Below are positions 1 through 7,107 of a stretch of DNA of 9,209 nt, piece by piece. The first letter of the stretch is position 1, and each line of letters starts with the position of its first letter. The DNA is from CAJYAN01 sp046484825. Its GTDB lineage: Bacteria; Pseudomonadota; Gammaproteobacteria; UBA6429; Thiohalophilaceae. The notes below the pieces were generated by a model. The model was not told the origin of the DNA. It ran no database searches and saw only the letters and a program-made list of their open reading frames with translations. The stretch covers positions 1 through 9,209 of the forward strand of contig JAWOIE010000264.1 in assembly GCA_046484825.1 (NCBI GenBank), in the 5' to 3' direction. The position numbers were made by a program, and so were the translations under genes.

Positions 1-384
1 ATTGCGGCACCCCGCAAAGTAAATCAGACAACTCAAATGGCCGAGGGTGCAACAACACCAGGCTCAAGCTTTACGGGATAGGGCCATACCCTGGAAACCT
101 GTGTGGTCGTCAGCAATCGTGCCATGGCAGACCCACACAGCGTATTTCATTCTAAACAAGCGCGCCGACGGCACTCGATGCACAGGCGACCCTTCCCGGA
201 TATTCAAGGGAACACCGCCTCCAGAAAAATGTTTTGGAATCGTTACCGGAGGTCTCTACATGCGCGACGGCGAGACGGGGATGATCGCCCACGCAGGCGA
301 TTGAGTTTTGCGGTGATAAAATAAGTTGATACACGCCCCATTACTGTGCATAGCAATGGAGCAAAACACCTCTGTAATCATCTC
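1..384. other. Left-edge region without a recognised gene
   Basis: I see no gene I can name here. One plus-strand frame is open from 23 to the stop at 302-304 and would need a GTG start at 47 (85 codons). Its product resembles no family I know and has no signal peptide or clear ribosome site. The minus strand carries only a 60-codon open stretch (152-334). The part next to the Met-rich gene holds a possible weak transcription stop, listed separately. The stretch may be spacer or worn-out coding sequence. Confidence 0.5.
338..359 (-). terminator. Possible weak terminator hairpin after the Met-rich gene
   Basis: Read on the minus strand, CCATTGCT and AGTAATGG can pair as an 8-bp stem with one G-T wobble around a 6-base loop, starting about 26 bases past the stop codon of the Met-rich gene. 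The sequence after it is only moderately T-rich (CTTATTTTAT, about 14 bases further on) and there is no immediate T-run. It may end transcription weakly or simply protect the 3' end. Confidence 0.3.
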
Positions 385-969
385 TCATTCCATCATATCC
401 ATACCACCACCCATCATAGGCATCATGCCCATGCCGCCACGGTGCATGTAATCAAAGCGCTCCTTTTGCTCCTTGTTCAGCAGCGTGCGCATTTTATTAC
501 GCATCTCTACCTGCTGTTCGATCATCTGACGCCGCTTGTCAGCCATTTTACTGTAGGCCTTGCCAATCGCCTTGGCATCCGGCTCGGCTTTGTCATAGGC
601 GCTGGCAACTTCATCCTGAATATCCATCATCTCACCCATCATCTTTAAACGATTGTTGCGGTGTTCACGCGCCAGCGCACGCACCTGGGTCCGTTGACCC
701 TCATCCAGGTCCAGCATATTCATCATCGGTGACATGCCACCACCCATCATGCCACCCCCTTGCATCATCCCCATACCGTTACGGCCCATACCGCCGCCCA
801 TCATCCCCATGTGGCCGGTCCCCATGCCATCCCACATACCACGGCCCTGCATCATCTGGTCATAACTCCCTCTATCCATCATATGTTTGTCTGCCATCGC
901 GGCCGCTGAGAATAGAAAAAAACTGCCCGCAATGAGCAGCGTGCGTGTCAGGAAATTGTAATTGCGCAT
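385..969 (-). CDS. Met-rich Spy/CpxP/ZraP-like periplasmic protein (LTxxQ family)
   Basis: A 194-residue exported protein, probably a periplasmic metal-binding or metal-stress chaperone. Residues 1-26 form a signal peptide with likely cleavage after AMA (A26/D27). Residues 29-85 are a low-complexity run of Met, Gly and His, and 176-194 repeat that composition at the C-terminus. In between, residues 86-175 are charged and helical as in the Spy/CpxP/ZraP fold, with LTxxQ-like motifs LDLDEGQ (86-92) and LNKEQ (164-168). By my count 38 of 194 residues are Met, far above Spy or CpxP. The start is fixed by AGGAGG seven bases upstream. Known relatives are chaperones or metal-linked sensors (ZraP binds Zn); the Met content suggests Cu(I)/Ag(I) here, which is inference. 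It lies over 400 bases past the small membrane gene and may have its own promoter, though I could not find a convincing one. Confidence 0.85.
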   Translation of the reverse strand: MRNYNFLTRTLLIAGSFFLFSAAAMADKHMMDRGSYDQMMQGRGMWDGMGTGHMGMMGGGMGRNGMGMMQGGGMMGGGMSPMMNMLDLDEGQRTQVRALAREHRNNRLKMMGEMMDIQDEVASAYDKAEPDAKAIGKAYSKMADKRRQMIEQQVEMRNKMRTLLNKEQKERFDYMHRGGMGMMPMMGGGMDMME

Positions 970-1376
970 TTTAGTGCCTCCTTTGCCTTAGTGAATTTGC
1001 CACGCAGTTGCCAAATACTCTGGAGTCCCGCCGGATGAAATGCCTTTGCACCGGACAATACCGCCCAAGCCAATGGCATATCCGCGCGAGGTTGAGTCCA
1101 TGCTAGGGAGTAACCGTTGTTGATTGAGTACCGCCGGACGGCTGCGGGGGTATCGAGATCTCGCTCGACCTCGCCGCACCAGTGGACCGAATATATTCAC
1201 CAAACCTGCGAATCCGGCATGAATAAAACGACTTACCGTAAAAGCATAGCAGCTTTATCTTTATACGATAGCGACTCTTTTTGTGTGAGTATTCACCATG
1301 TATAACGGCATGCCGGCACATGGCGCTTAGCTACCGTGTCGCGGGCCAGCACCATCCGCCCCGGAGGCAGCCCTTA
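970..1376. other. 407-base intergenic region with several short palindromes
   Basis: No gene recognised. Open frames on both strands (for example 988-1203 minus and 1117-1305 plus) have no ribosome site or familiar sequence. The region holds three perfect 10-bp palindromes: CGAGATCTCG (1154-1163), GAATATATTC (1189-1198) and CGGCATGCCG (1306-1315). It should contain the leader, and probably the promoter, of the Met-rich gene. I found no convincing -35/-10 pair and no CueR- or CusR-like box. Confidence 0.5.
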
Positions 1377-1505
1377 TTACTTGTCGCGAAAAATCATTTT
1401 GATCACCCAGACAATCAACACGATCAGGACGACCCAGAAGAGTAGGCCAACGGCCCAGTGGCCAAAGCCAAAAATCCCGTGAAAACCACTATCACTGTGC
1501 ATCAT
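1377..1505 (-). CDS. 42-residue single-span membrane peptide
   Basis: A very short gene on the minus strand, ending in TAA at 1377-1379. The product starts MMHSDSGFHG, continues with a Gly/Phe/His stretch (FGFGHW), then a hydrophobic span at about residues 18-36 rich in Val, Leu, Ile and Trp, and ends in a basic tail (KMIFRDK). I chose the ATG at 1505 because GGAG (1512-1515) sits six bases upstream; the ATG at 1517 would add four residues but has no such site. It follows the lipoprotein cytochrome by 28 bases, so cotranscription is likely. Small one-span peptides with Met/His-rich ends are common in copper-resistance clusters, but I cannot assign a family. It could stabilise the pump or the cytochromes. 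The reading frame and ribosome site are clear; the function is unknown. Confidence 0.7.
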   Translation of the reverse strand: MMHSDSGFHGIFGFGHWAVGLLFWVVLIVLIVWVIKMIFRDK

Positions 1506-1533
1506 ACCGATCTCCATTCATTTGGTCGTAGCC

Positions 1534-2019
1534 TTATTTTTTCGCAGCCACGTGACTGCGATACCAGGCCGCATAAATCTCATCGGACCACTTGGCCTGA
1601 AACCAGTAAATAATGTCATCCATTTCCGCCTCGGTGAGCCGGTCTTCCCAGGGCGGCATGTTCCCGCCAATACGGAGGGTGCCTTTTTTGATAACGTCCT
1701 TTAACTGCGCGTGTGAGTGATGCCAGGCATGGGCCGTGCCATTTAGCGGGGGTGGTGGGTACTTGCCATCGGCATCGCGCTGCTGCCAGTTCGCGGCCCC
1801 CTCCGCCTCGGCGCCATGACAGACGGCGCAGTTTTGTCGAAACAGTTGTTTCCCCCGTTGCAGTTGGGCAAAGTCATAACTGCGCGAAATCGCCTCACGC
1901 TCGGGCAGCGTGGCGCCGGGGCTTGTGGCCTGTTCGTTACACGCCGCTAGTAGTGAGACGAACGCCATGCCCCATAACAGGCGATAGCCCCTGCCACCGT
2001 GAAAAGTCGTACTGCTCAT
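1534..2019 (-). CDS. Monoheme c-type cytochrome, lipoprotein
   Basis: A 161-residue class I-like cytochrome c, probably an electron carrier anchored in the envelope by a lipid. Residues 1-26 are a signal peptide ending in the lipobox LLAAC, with Cys27 the lipidated residue and Asn at +2. The heme site is CAVCH (64-68; bases 1816-1830), with His68 as one axial ligand. Met121 in GGNMPPW is the probable sixth ligand. Between them is a Pro-rich stretch (KYPPPPLNG, 86-94) followed by AHAWHHSH (96-103), which adds four His residues that could bind metal. The C-terminal part (about 128-145) is the usual closing helix. GGAGG five bases before the ATG supports the start. The gene follows the other cytochrome gene by 26 bases, in what looks like one transcript with cusA. 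The redox partner cannot be read from the sequence. Confidence 0.9.
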   Translation of the reverse strand: MSSTTFHGGRGYRLLWGMAFVSLLAACNEQATSPGATLPEREAISRSYDFAQLQRGKQLFRQNCAVCHGAEAEGAANWQQRDADGKYPPPPLNGTAHAWHHSHAQLKDVIKKGTLRIGGNMPPWEDRLTEAEMDDIIYWFQAKWSDEIYAAWYRSHVAAKK

Positions 2020-2045
2020 GACGTCCTCCAGTGTAACGGTTCGTT

Positions 2046-2522
2046 TCAGTGATGATGCTGCTGGTGTATGACTTCACCTGTATTACTGGCCGCCACGGGT
2101 GCCAGGCTGCGCAGATAATTCACCACGTCCCAGACCTGTGTCTCAGTCAGTAATGTGGTAAAGCCCGGCATCGGCCCACGGCCGGTCCGGATCTTCCACG
2201 CCAGGTCACCATCGGTATGGTGTGGTCCATGTGCAACGAGATTGCTCGGGCGCGGTTGCATCGCCTGACCGGCCGGTCCATCGCCAAGCCCCCCCTCACC
2301 ATGGCAGCTGATGCACAGGCGGGCAAATATCTGGTGACCCCGTTGTAGTGAACCGGGATCATCAGTTTGCGGATTGGCGCGCGCCAGTTCCTCTGCCGGC
2401 ACCACCCAGGGTGGCGAACCGGGGTCCACATCGACCACGGCGGGGCCGTGTGCGTATGCCATTGTGGCACCCACAACATAAGTGATGAGTACCAGATTGA
2501 AACGTGCCATTGTCGTTTGCAT
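2046..2522 (-). CDS. Monoheme c-type cytochrome, periplasmic, with a His tail
   Basis: A 158-residue class I-like cytochrome c. Residues 1-24 look like a signal peptide ending in AYA, so the mature protein would begin HGPAVV, with His at its N-terminus. The heme site is CISCH (70-74; bases 2301-2315), with His74 as axial ligand. Met118 in GRGPMPGF is the likely second ligand. A terminal helix follows (WDVVNYLRSL, 131-140), and the protein ends in HQQHHH. GAGG eight bases upstream supports the ATG at 2522 over the in-frame ATG at 2510. The gene starts 15 bases after the cusA stop, so its ribosome site sits within that gap and the two are almost certainly cotranscribed. The terminal histidines suggest metal contact in addition to electron transfer; this is inference. 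If the signal is not cleaved, the protein would be anchored in the inner membrane. Confidence 0.9.
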   Translation of the reverse strand: MQTTMARFNLVLITYVVGATMAYAHGPAVVDVDPGSPPWVVPAEELARANPQTDDPGSLQRGHQIFARLCISCHGEGGLGDGPAGQAMQPRPSNLVAHGPHHTDGDLAWKIRTGRGPMPGFTTLLTETQVWDVVNYLRSLAPVAASNTGEVIHQQHHH

Positions 2523-2537
2523 TTTTTTTACCTCTGC

Positions 2538-5500
2538 TTAGTTTGAAGTTTGGACGGAATTCATGCGCGCCAGTTCGCGCTGTTTCCACAACAAGTACAC
2601 GGCCGGGATCACCAACAGGGTCAGCACCGTGGACGTCACCATCCCACCCACCATGGGCGCGGCGATGCGGCGCATGACCTCGGAACCGGTGCCGCTCCCA
2701 AACAGGATCGGCAACAGGCCGATGATGATGGTGAGCACGGTCATTAACTTGGGCCGCAGGCGCAACAGCGCGCCCGCCACGACGGCAGTGTACAAATCAG
2801 CGCTGCTGAGTCGCCCACCGGTAGCCAGACGTTCGCGCCAGGCGAGATTCAGATAGAGCATCATCACCACCCCGGTCTCGACCGCGACACCCGCCAGGGC
2901 AATAAACCCCATGGCGGCGGCGATGGATAGGTCGTAACCCAGCCCGTACATCAACCAGAAGCCTCCGACCAGGGCCAGCGGCAGACTGGCCAGAATAATA
3001 CCCACCTCGACCAGATTGCGACTGTGTAGATACAGCAACAGGATAATCACCATCAGGGTCAGGGGTATCACTACCTTGAGGCGTTCCAGGGCGCGTTCCA
3101 GATACTGAAACTGACCCGACCAGTTGAGCGAATAGCCCGCCGGTAAGTCGACCTGTTCCCGCACGGCGCGTTGTGCCTCGGCCACATAACCGCCCAGGGC
3201 GCGCCCTGTGATCTCCACATAGATCCAGCCATTGGGCCGCGCATTTTCACTGCGGATCATGCCCGGACCATCCTCGATACGGATTGCGGCAACTTCACCC
3301 AGGGGCACGCGCGCCCCCTGCGGGGTGACAATGGGCAGATTGGCAAGGCGCTCGGCCGAGTCACGAAACTCACGGGGATAGCGTAGATTGATCGGGTAAC
3401 GTTCCAGGCCCTCCACGCTCTGCGAGACATTCATGCCCCCTACTGCCAGGCTCACTACCTCCTGTACATCGGCAATGTTCAGGTCGAGACGGGCCGCGGC
3501 ATAACGATCGATATCAATCGTGATATAACGCCCACCCACGACCCGCTCCGAAAAGGCGCTGGCGGTACCCGGTAGCGCCGACACCACCTGTTCGATCTGC
3601 TGACCGAGCTCCTGAATCACATCGAGATCGGGGCCGGCAATCTTGATACCCAGATCCGACTTGATGCCGGTACTCAACATATCAATGCGGACCTTGATGG
3701 GCGGGTCCCAGCTGTTGGCCAGACTGGGGACGCGCACCACACGATTGAGTTCATCCTTGAGCTTTTGCAGGGTCATGCCCGCACGCCACTCATGCCGCGG
3801 CTTGAGCATGATGGTGGTTTCGATCATGGTGAGCGGCGCCGGGTCGGTGGCGGTCTCGGCGCGGCCGATCTTGCCAAAGACGCGCTGCACTTCCGGTACG
3901 GTACGAATCAGCTTGTCGGTCTGTTGCAACAGCTCCTGTGCCTTGCCAATGGACAAGGCCGGATAGGTCGTTGGCATATACAGCAGGTCACCCTCGTCCA
4001 TATCAGGCATGAACTCGTAATCCAGCGCCATCATCGGGATAACACTGATCGCGGTGAGGAGTATGGCCGCCGCAATGGTGGTGCGCGGCCGCCGCAGGCT
4101 CGCGTGCAACAGTGGTCGGTACACGGCCATACAACTACGGTTAATGGGATTGTCCGCCTCGGGCCGCACCCGGCCACGAATAAAATAACCCATCAACACC
4201 GGCACCAGGGTAATCGACAAGCCGGCGGCCACCGCCATGGCATAGGTCTTGGTAAAGGCCAGTGGCGAAAACATACGACCTTCCTGCGCCTCCAGGGTAA
4301 ACACCGGCAGAAAACTCAGGGTGACGATCAAGAGGGAGAAAAACAGCGCCGGCCCTACCTCACTGGCGGCCCTGGCAATGACCTGCCAACGATTGTTATC
4401 CGTTAGGGTGGTGCGCTCAAGATGCTTGTGCACATTCTCGATCATCACAATGGCCGCATCCACCATGGCGCCAATGGCAATGGCAATCCCGCCCAGGGAC
4501 ATAATGTTGGCGTTGATCCCCTGGTGGTACATGACAATGAACGCACCGAGAATACCAATCGGCAGGCTCACGACCACCACCAGTGCCGAGCGCAGGTGAA
4601 ACAGGAACGCCGCACACACCAGCGTGACCAGAATGAATTCCAGGATCAACTTGCTGGTCAGATTGTCGACCGCCCGTTGAATCAGACCCGAACGATCATA
4701 GGTCTCGACGATCTCGACACCCTCGGGCAAACCGGCGCGCAACTCATCGATCTTGCGCTTTACCGCGGTAATGGTGTCCATGGCGTTTTCACCAAAGCGC
4801 ATGACCACAATACCGCCGACCACCTCGCCTTCACCGTCCAGTTCCGTAATACCGCGACGCAACTGTGGCCCCAGCCTGACCTCGGCGACATCCTTGAGCA
4901 GGATCGGTACGCCTTCTTCGGTAACGCCCAGCGGCACCTGACGCAGGTCCGCGAGTGACTGGATATAACCGGTGGCACGCACCATATATTCGGCCTCGGC
5001 CATTTCGATCACCGAGCCACCGACTTCCTGGTTGGCGCGCTGGATGGCGTTACGAATACTGGCAATCGGCAGGCCATAGGCCCGCAGACGATCCGGATGC
5101 AGCACCACCTGGTACTGCTTGACCATACCGCCGACGGTGGCGACTTCCGAGACACCGGCCACGGTCTGCAACTCAAACTTGAGAAACCAGTCCTGCAGCG
5201 AGCGCAGTTGCGACAGGTCATGCTTGCCGCTGCGATCCACCAGGGCATACTGATACACCCAACCCACACCCGTGGCGTCCGGTCCCAGTTCGGGCGTCGC
5301 CTGCGCCGGCAGGCGGCTGCTGATCTGGCTCAGATACTCCAGCACCCGTGAACGCGCCCAATACAGGTCCGTGCCGTCTTCAAAAATGACATAGACATAG
5401 GAATCCCCAAAGAACGAATAGCCTCGTACCGTCTCGGCCTTGGGCACCGACAGCATGGCGGTGGAGAGCGGATAGGTGACCTGGTCTTCCACGACCCGGG

Positions 5501-5672
5501 GCGCCTGTCCTGGATAGCTGGTCTTGATAATGACCTGGACGTCGGACAGGTCCGGGATTGCATCCAGCGGGGTATTTTTGATGGCATACACACCCCAGGC
5601 GATGAGCATCAGGGTCAGCAGCACGACCAGAAAACGGTTCTGCAACGACCAGTGAATAATTTTTTCTATCAT
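2538..5672 (-). CDS. cusA: CusA-like RND efflux pump for Cu(I)/Ag(I)
   Basis: A full-length (1044 residues) inner-membrane proton-driven pump of the heavy-metal RND family; E. coli CusA has 1047. TM1 (about 13-31) is followed by a periplasmic region, TM2-6 (about 341-496), TM7 (about 531-551), a second periplasmic region, and TM8-12 (about 866-1028). The metal site of the copper/silver branch is intact: Met566 (GDLLYMP), Met616 (PLTMIETT) and Met665 (RIDMLSTGIKS) correspond to E. coli Met573, Met623 and Met672. The proton-relay residues Asp405 and Glu412 lie in GAMVDAAIVMIEN. Relay Met391, Met403, Met410, Met479 and Met494 are also present, but position 271 is Leu where E. coli has Met. The start has only a weak ribosome site, and a hairpin-forming 91-base spacer separates it from cusB. 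The three Met residues favour Cu/Ag over Zn/Co/Cd. Confidence 0.95.
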   Translation of the reverse strand: MIEKIIHWSLQNRFLVVLLTLMLIAWGVYAIKNTPLDAIPDLSDVQVIIKTSYPGQAPRVVEDQVTYPLSTAMLSVPKAETVRGYSFFGDSYVYVIFEDGTDLYWARSRVLEYLSQISSRLPAQATPELGPDATGVGWVYQYALVDRSGKHDLSQLRSLQDWFLKFELQTVAGVSEVATVGGMVKQYQVVLHPDRLRAYGLPIASIRNAIQRANQEVGGSVIEMAEAEYMVRATGYIQSLADLRQVPLGVTEEGVPILLKDVAEVRLGPQLRRGITELDGEGEVVGGIVVMRFGENAMDTITAVKRKIDELRAGLPEGVEIVETYDRSGLIQRAVDNLTSKLILEFILVTLVCAAFLFHLRSALVVVVSLPIGILGAFIVMYHQGINANIMSLGGIAIAIGAMVDAAIVMIENVHKHLERTTLTDNNRWQVIARAASEVGPALFFSLLIVTLSFLPVFTLEAQEGRMFSPLAFTKTYAMAVAAGLSITLVPVLMGYFIRGRVRPEADNPINRSCMAVYRPLLHASLRRPRTTIAAAILLTAISVIPMMALDYEFMPDMDEGDLLYMPTTYPALSIGKAQELLQQTDKLIRTVPEVQRVFGKIGRAETATDPAPLTMIETTIMLKPRHEWRAGMTLQKLKDELNRVVRVPSLANSWDPPIKVRIDMLSTGIKSDLGIKIAGPDLDVIQELGQQIEQVVSALPGTASAFSERVVGGRYITIDIDRYAAARLDLNIADVQEVVSLAVGGMNVSQSVEGLERYPINLRYPREFRDSAERLANLPIVTPQGARVPLGEVAAIRIEDGPGMIRSENARPNGWIYVEITGRALGGYVAEAQRAVREQVDLPAGYSLNWSGQFQYLERALERLKVVIPLTLMVIILLLYLHSRNLVEVGIILASLPLALVGGFWLMYGLGYDLSIAAAMGFIALAGVAVETGVVMMLYLNLAWRERLATGGRLSSADLYTAVVAGALLRLRPKLMTVLTIIIGLLPILFGSGTGSEVMRRIAAPMVGGMVTSTVLTLLVIPAVYLLWKQRELARMNSVQTSN

Positions 5673-5708
5673 GATTGGGTATCTCGTTTCAGCAAAATCA
5701 CCAGGCGG

Positions 5709-5743
5709 GGCCGGCAGGCGGTGTCAGGCAACACCTGCGGGCC
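5709..5743 (-). other. Potential hairpin in the cusB-cusA spacer
   Basis: GGCC (5709-5712) and GCAGG (5714-5718) can pair with CCTGC (5734-5738) and GGCC (5740-5743), giving nine base pairs interrupted by one mismatch. An alternative inner hairpin pairs GGTGT (5720-5724) with ACACC (5731-5735). The structure forms in the mRNA between the cusB stop and the cusA start. No T-run follows, so full termination is unlikely; mRNA processing or 3'-end protection, adjusting adaptor versus pump levels, is possible. Confidence 0.4.
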
Positions 5744-5763
5744 GCACACCGACATCGGACCAC

Positions 5764-7107
5764 TCACTCCTGCTGGCCGCTCATGCGCATCAGGCTGGCC
5801 TTGATACTGGCCTCGGAGTCGATCAGAAACTGACCGGAGACCACCACCTTCTCGCCGGCCTCCAGGCCTTCGAGGACCTCCACCCGGTCGCCGGATTCAA
5901 TGCCGACCCTCACGCGACGGGGCTGATAGCGGCCGTCGCCCAGTGCCAGGATCACGCGTGACTCCTTGCCGGTATGGATCACCGCCTCTCGCGGGACCAC
6001 GACCACGTCGGTCTTGGCGCCACCAAAGATCGTGACCTCGGCAAACATATTGGGCTTGAGTTGTTCCCCCGGATTCTCGAAGCGCAGGCGCGCCTTCAGG
6101 GTCCGGGTGCTCGGGTTCAGTATGGGATAGACATAGTCGACCTCGCCCTCCCAGAGCTGACCGGGGAGATAGGGCACACGGATCTCCACCGGCTGTCCCT
6201 GTTGCACCCAGGCCGTCTGACTTTCGAAGACCTCGGCCAGCACCCAGATAGTGGAGAGATCCGCCATGCTGATGACCTCGGTCTGTGGTGTGACAAACAT
6301 ACCTTCCCTTACCCCCAGACTCACGACAATGCCATCGTCATGGGCATAGTGACGCACCAGACGATTCACCTTACGCCGCTGACGCAGTTCGTTGATTTGC
6401 TGCTCCATCACCCCGAGCGCGCGCAGGCGATCTTCCGAGGCCGCGATCAAGCCACGATTGTTACTCGCGAGGGCCTGCAGATATTCTTCCTGGGCATTCA
6501 CCAGTTCCGGGGAATAGATCTCGAACAGCACCGCACCCTTTTTCACGCGCTCGCCCTCGGCCTTGACGTGCAGGGTCTCGATCCAGCCATCGGCGCGCAG
6601 GTGGACATGGGACAAATGGTTCTCATCAATGCTGACATACCCCACCGTATCAATACGACGCCAGAGACGATCACGCACCACCTCGGCCGTACGCACGCCG
6701 AGATTGTTGACCACCTCCGGCGCGATCTTCACCGTGGCGCCACCGCCATCATCGTAGACTGGCACATAGTCCATGCCCATCTCGTCCTGCATGGGCTTGT
6801 CCGAAGTAACCGAAGGATTATGGGGATGCCGGTAGTAGAGCAGCCTGGGTTCGGCCGCCACCGGCTCCTGTTCGACCTTGACCAGGTCCATGCCGCAAAT
6901 GGGACAGCTGCCCGGTTCATCGCGCACTATCTGCGGATGCATGGGACAGACGTATTTGGGATCCAGGTGCTTTTTGGCATGTTCCGTCGCCGTCTCCTGC
7001 TGGCCCTCCGTCGTCGTCGCTGGCGTGCCGTCGTGGTCATTGCTACAGGCCGCCAGCGACAGCACCACGATCCCCGTCAGCAAGGTGATAGAAATTTTTC
7101 TGTTCAT
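5764..7107 (-). CDS. cusB: CusB-like membrane-fusion adaptor lipoprotein with heavy-metal-binding domain
   Basis: A 447-residue periplasmic adaptor linking the RND pump to the outer-membrane channel. The signal peptide ends in the lipobox LAAC, with Cys21 lipidated; E. coli CusB is not a lipoprotein. Residues 52-78 form a small heavy-metal-binding domain with CPMHP (54-58) and CPICGM (68-73). A second CusB-type segment follows (91-118), with Met110 and Met112 in EMGMDY matching E. coli Met64 and Met66, while the first ligand position, E. coli Met49, is His96. Beyond it come the barrel-sandwich parts (about 155-195 and 255-285), a helical hairpin (about 200-250), and the beta-barrel and membrane-proximal domains (about 285-440). 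GGAGAAG lies just upstream of the ATG, which overlaps the cusC stop as ATGA, implying coupled translation. CusB normally passes Cu(I)/Ag(I) to CusA, and the Cys, Met and His residues fit that role. Confidence 0.95.
   Translation of the reverse strand: MNRKISITLLTGIVVLSLAACSNDHDGTPATTTEGQQETATEHAKKHLDPKYVCPMHPQIVRDEPGSCPICGMDLVKVEQEPVAAEPRLLYYRHPHNPSVTSDKPMQDEMGMDYVPVYDDGGGATVKIAPEVVNNLGVRTAEVVRDRLWRRIDTVGYVSIDENHLSHVHLRADGWIETLHVKAEGERVKKGAVLFEIYSPELVNAQEEYLQALASNNRGLIAASEDRLRALGVMEQQINELRQRRKVNRLVRHYAHDDGIVVSLGVREGMFVTPQTEVISMADLSTIWVLAEVFESQTAWVQQGQPVEIRVPYLPGQLWEGEVDYVYPILNPSTRTLKARLRFENPGEQLKPNMFAEVTIFGGAKTDVVVVPREAVIHTGKESRVILALGDGRYQPRRVRVGIESGDRVEVLEGLEAGEKVVVSGQFLIDSEASIKASLMRMSGQQE

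Noticed and set aside
47..304. Plus-strand open frame of 85 codons at the left edge
   Set aside because: Needs a GTG start, has no clear ribosome site, and the product matches nothing I know; described only as unassigned sequence.
1097..1114. CTAGGGAGT near the Met-rich gene, resembling a half of the cus palindrome
   Set aside because: Only one half-site with mismatches and no symmetric partner, so no support for shared control.
988..1203. Minus-strand open frame of 71 codons in the left intergenic region
   Set aside because: No ribosome site, Arg/Ser/Gly-rich product without family resemblance, and another frame overlaps it equally well.
3765..4406. Long plus-strand open frame (213 codons) opposite cusA
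   Set aside because: It lies wholly inside the well-supported cusA frame, and its His/Arg/Gly-rich product is typical of an antisense shadow in GC-rich DNA.
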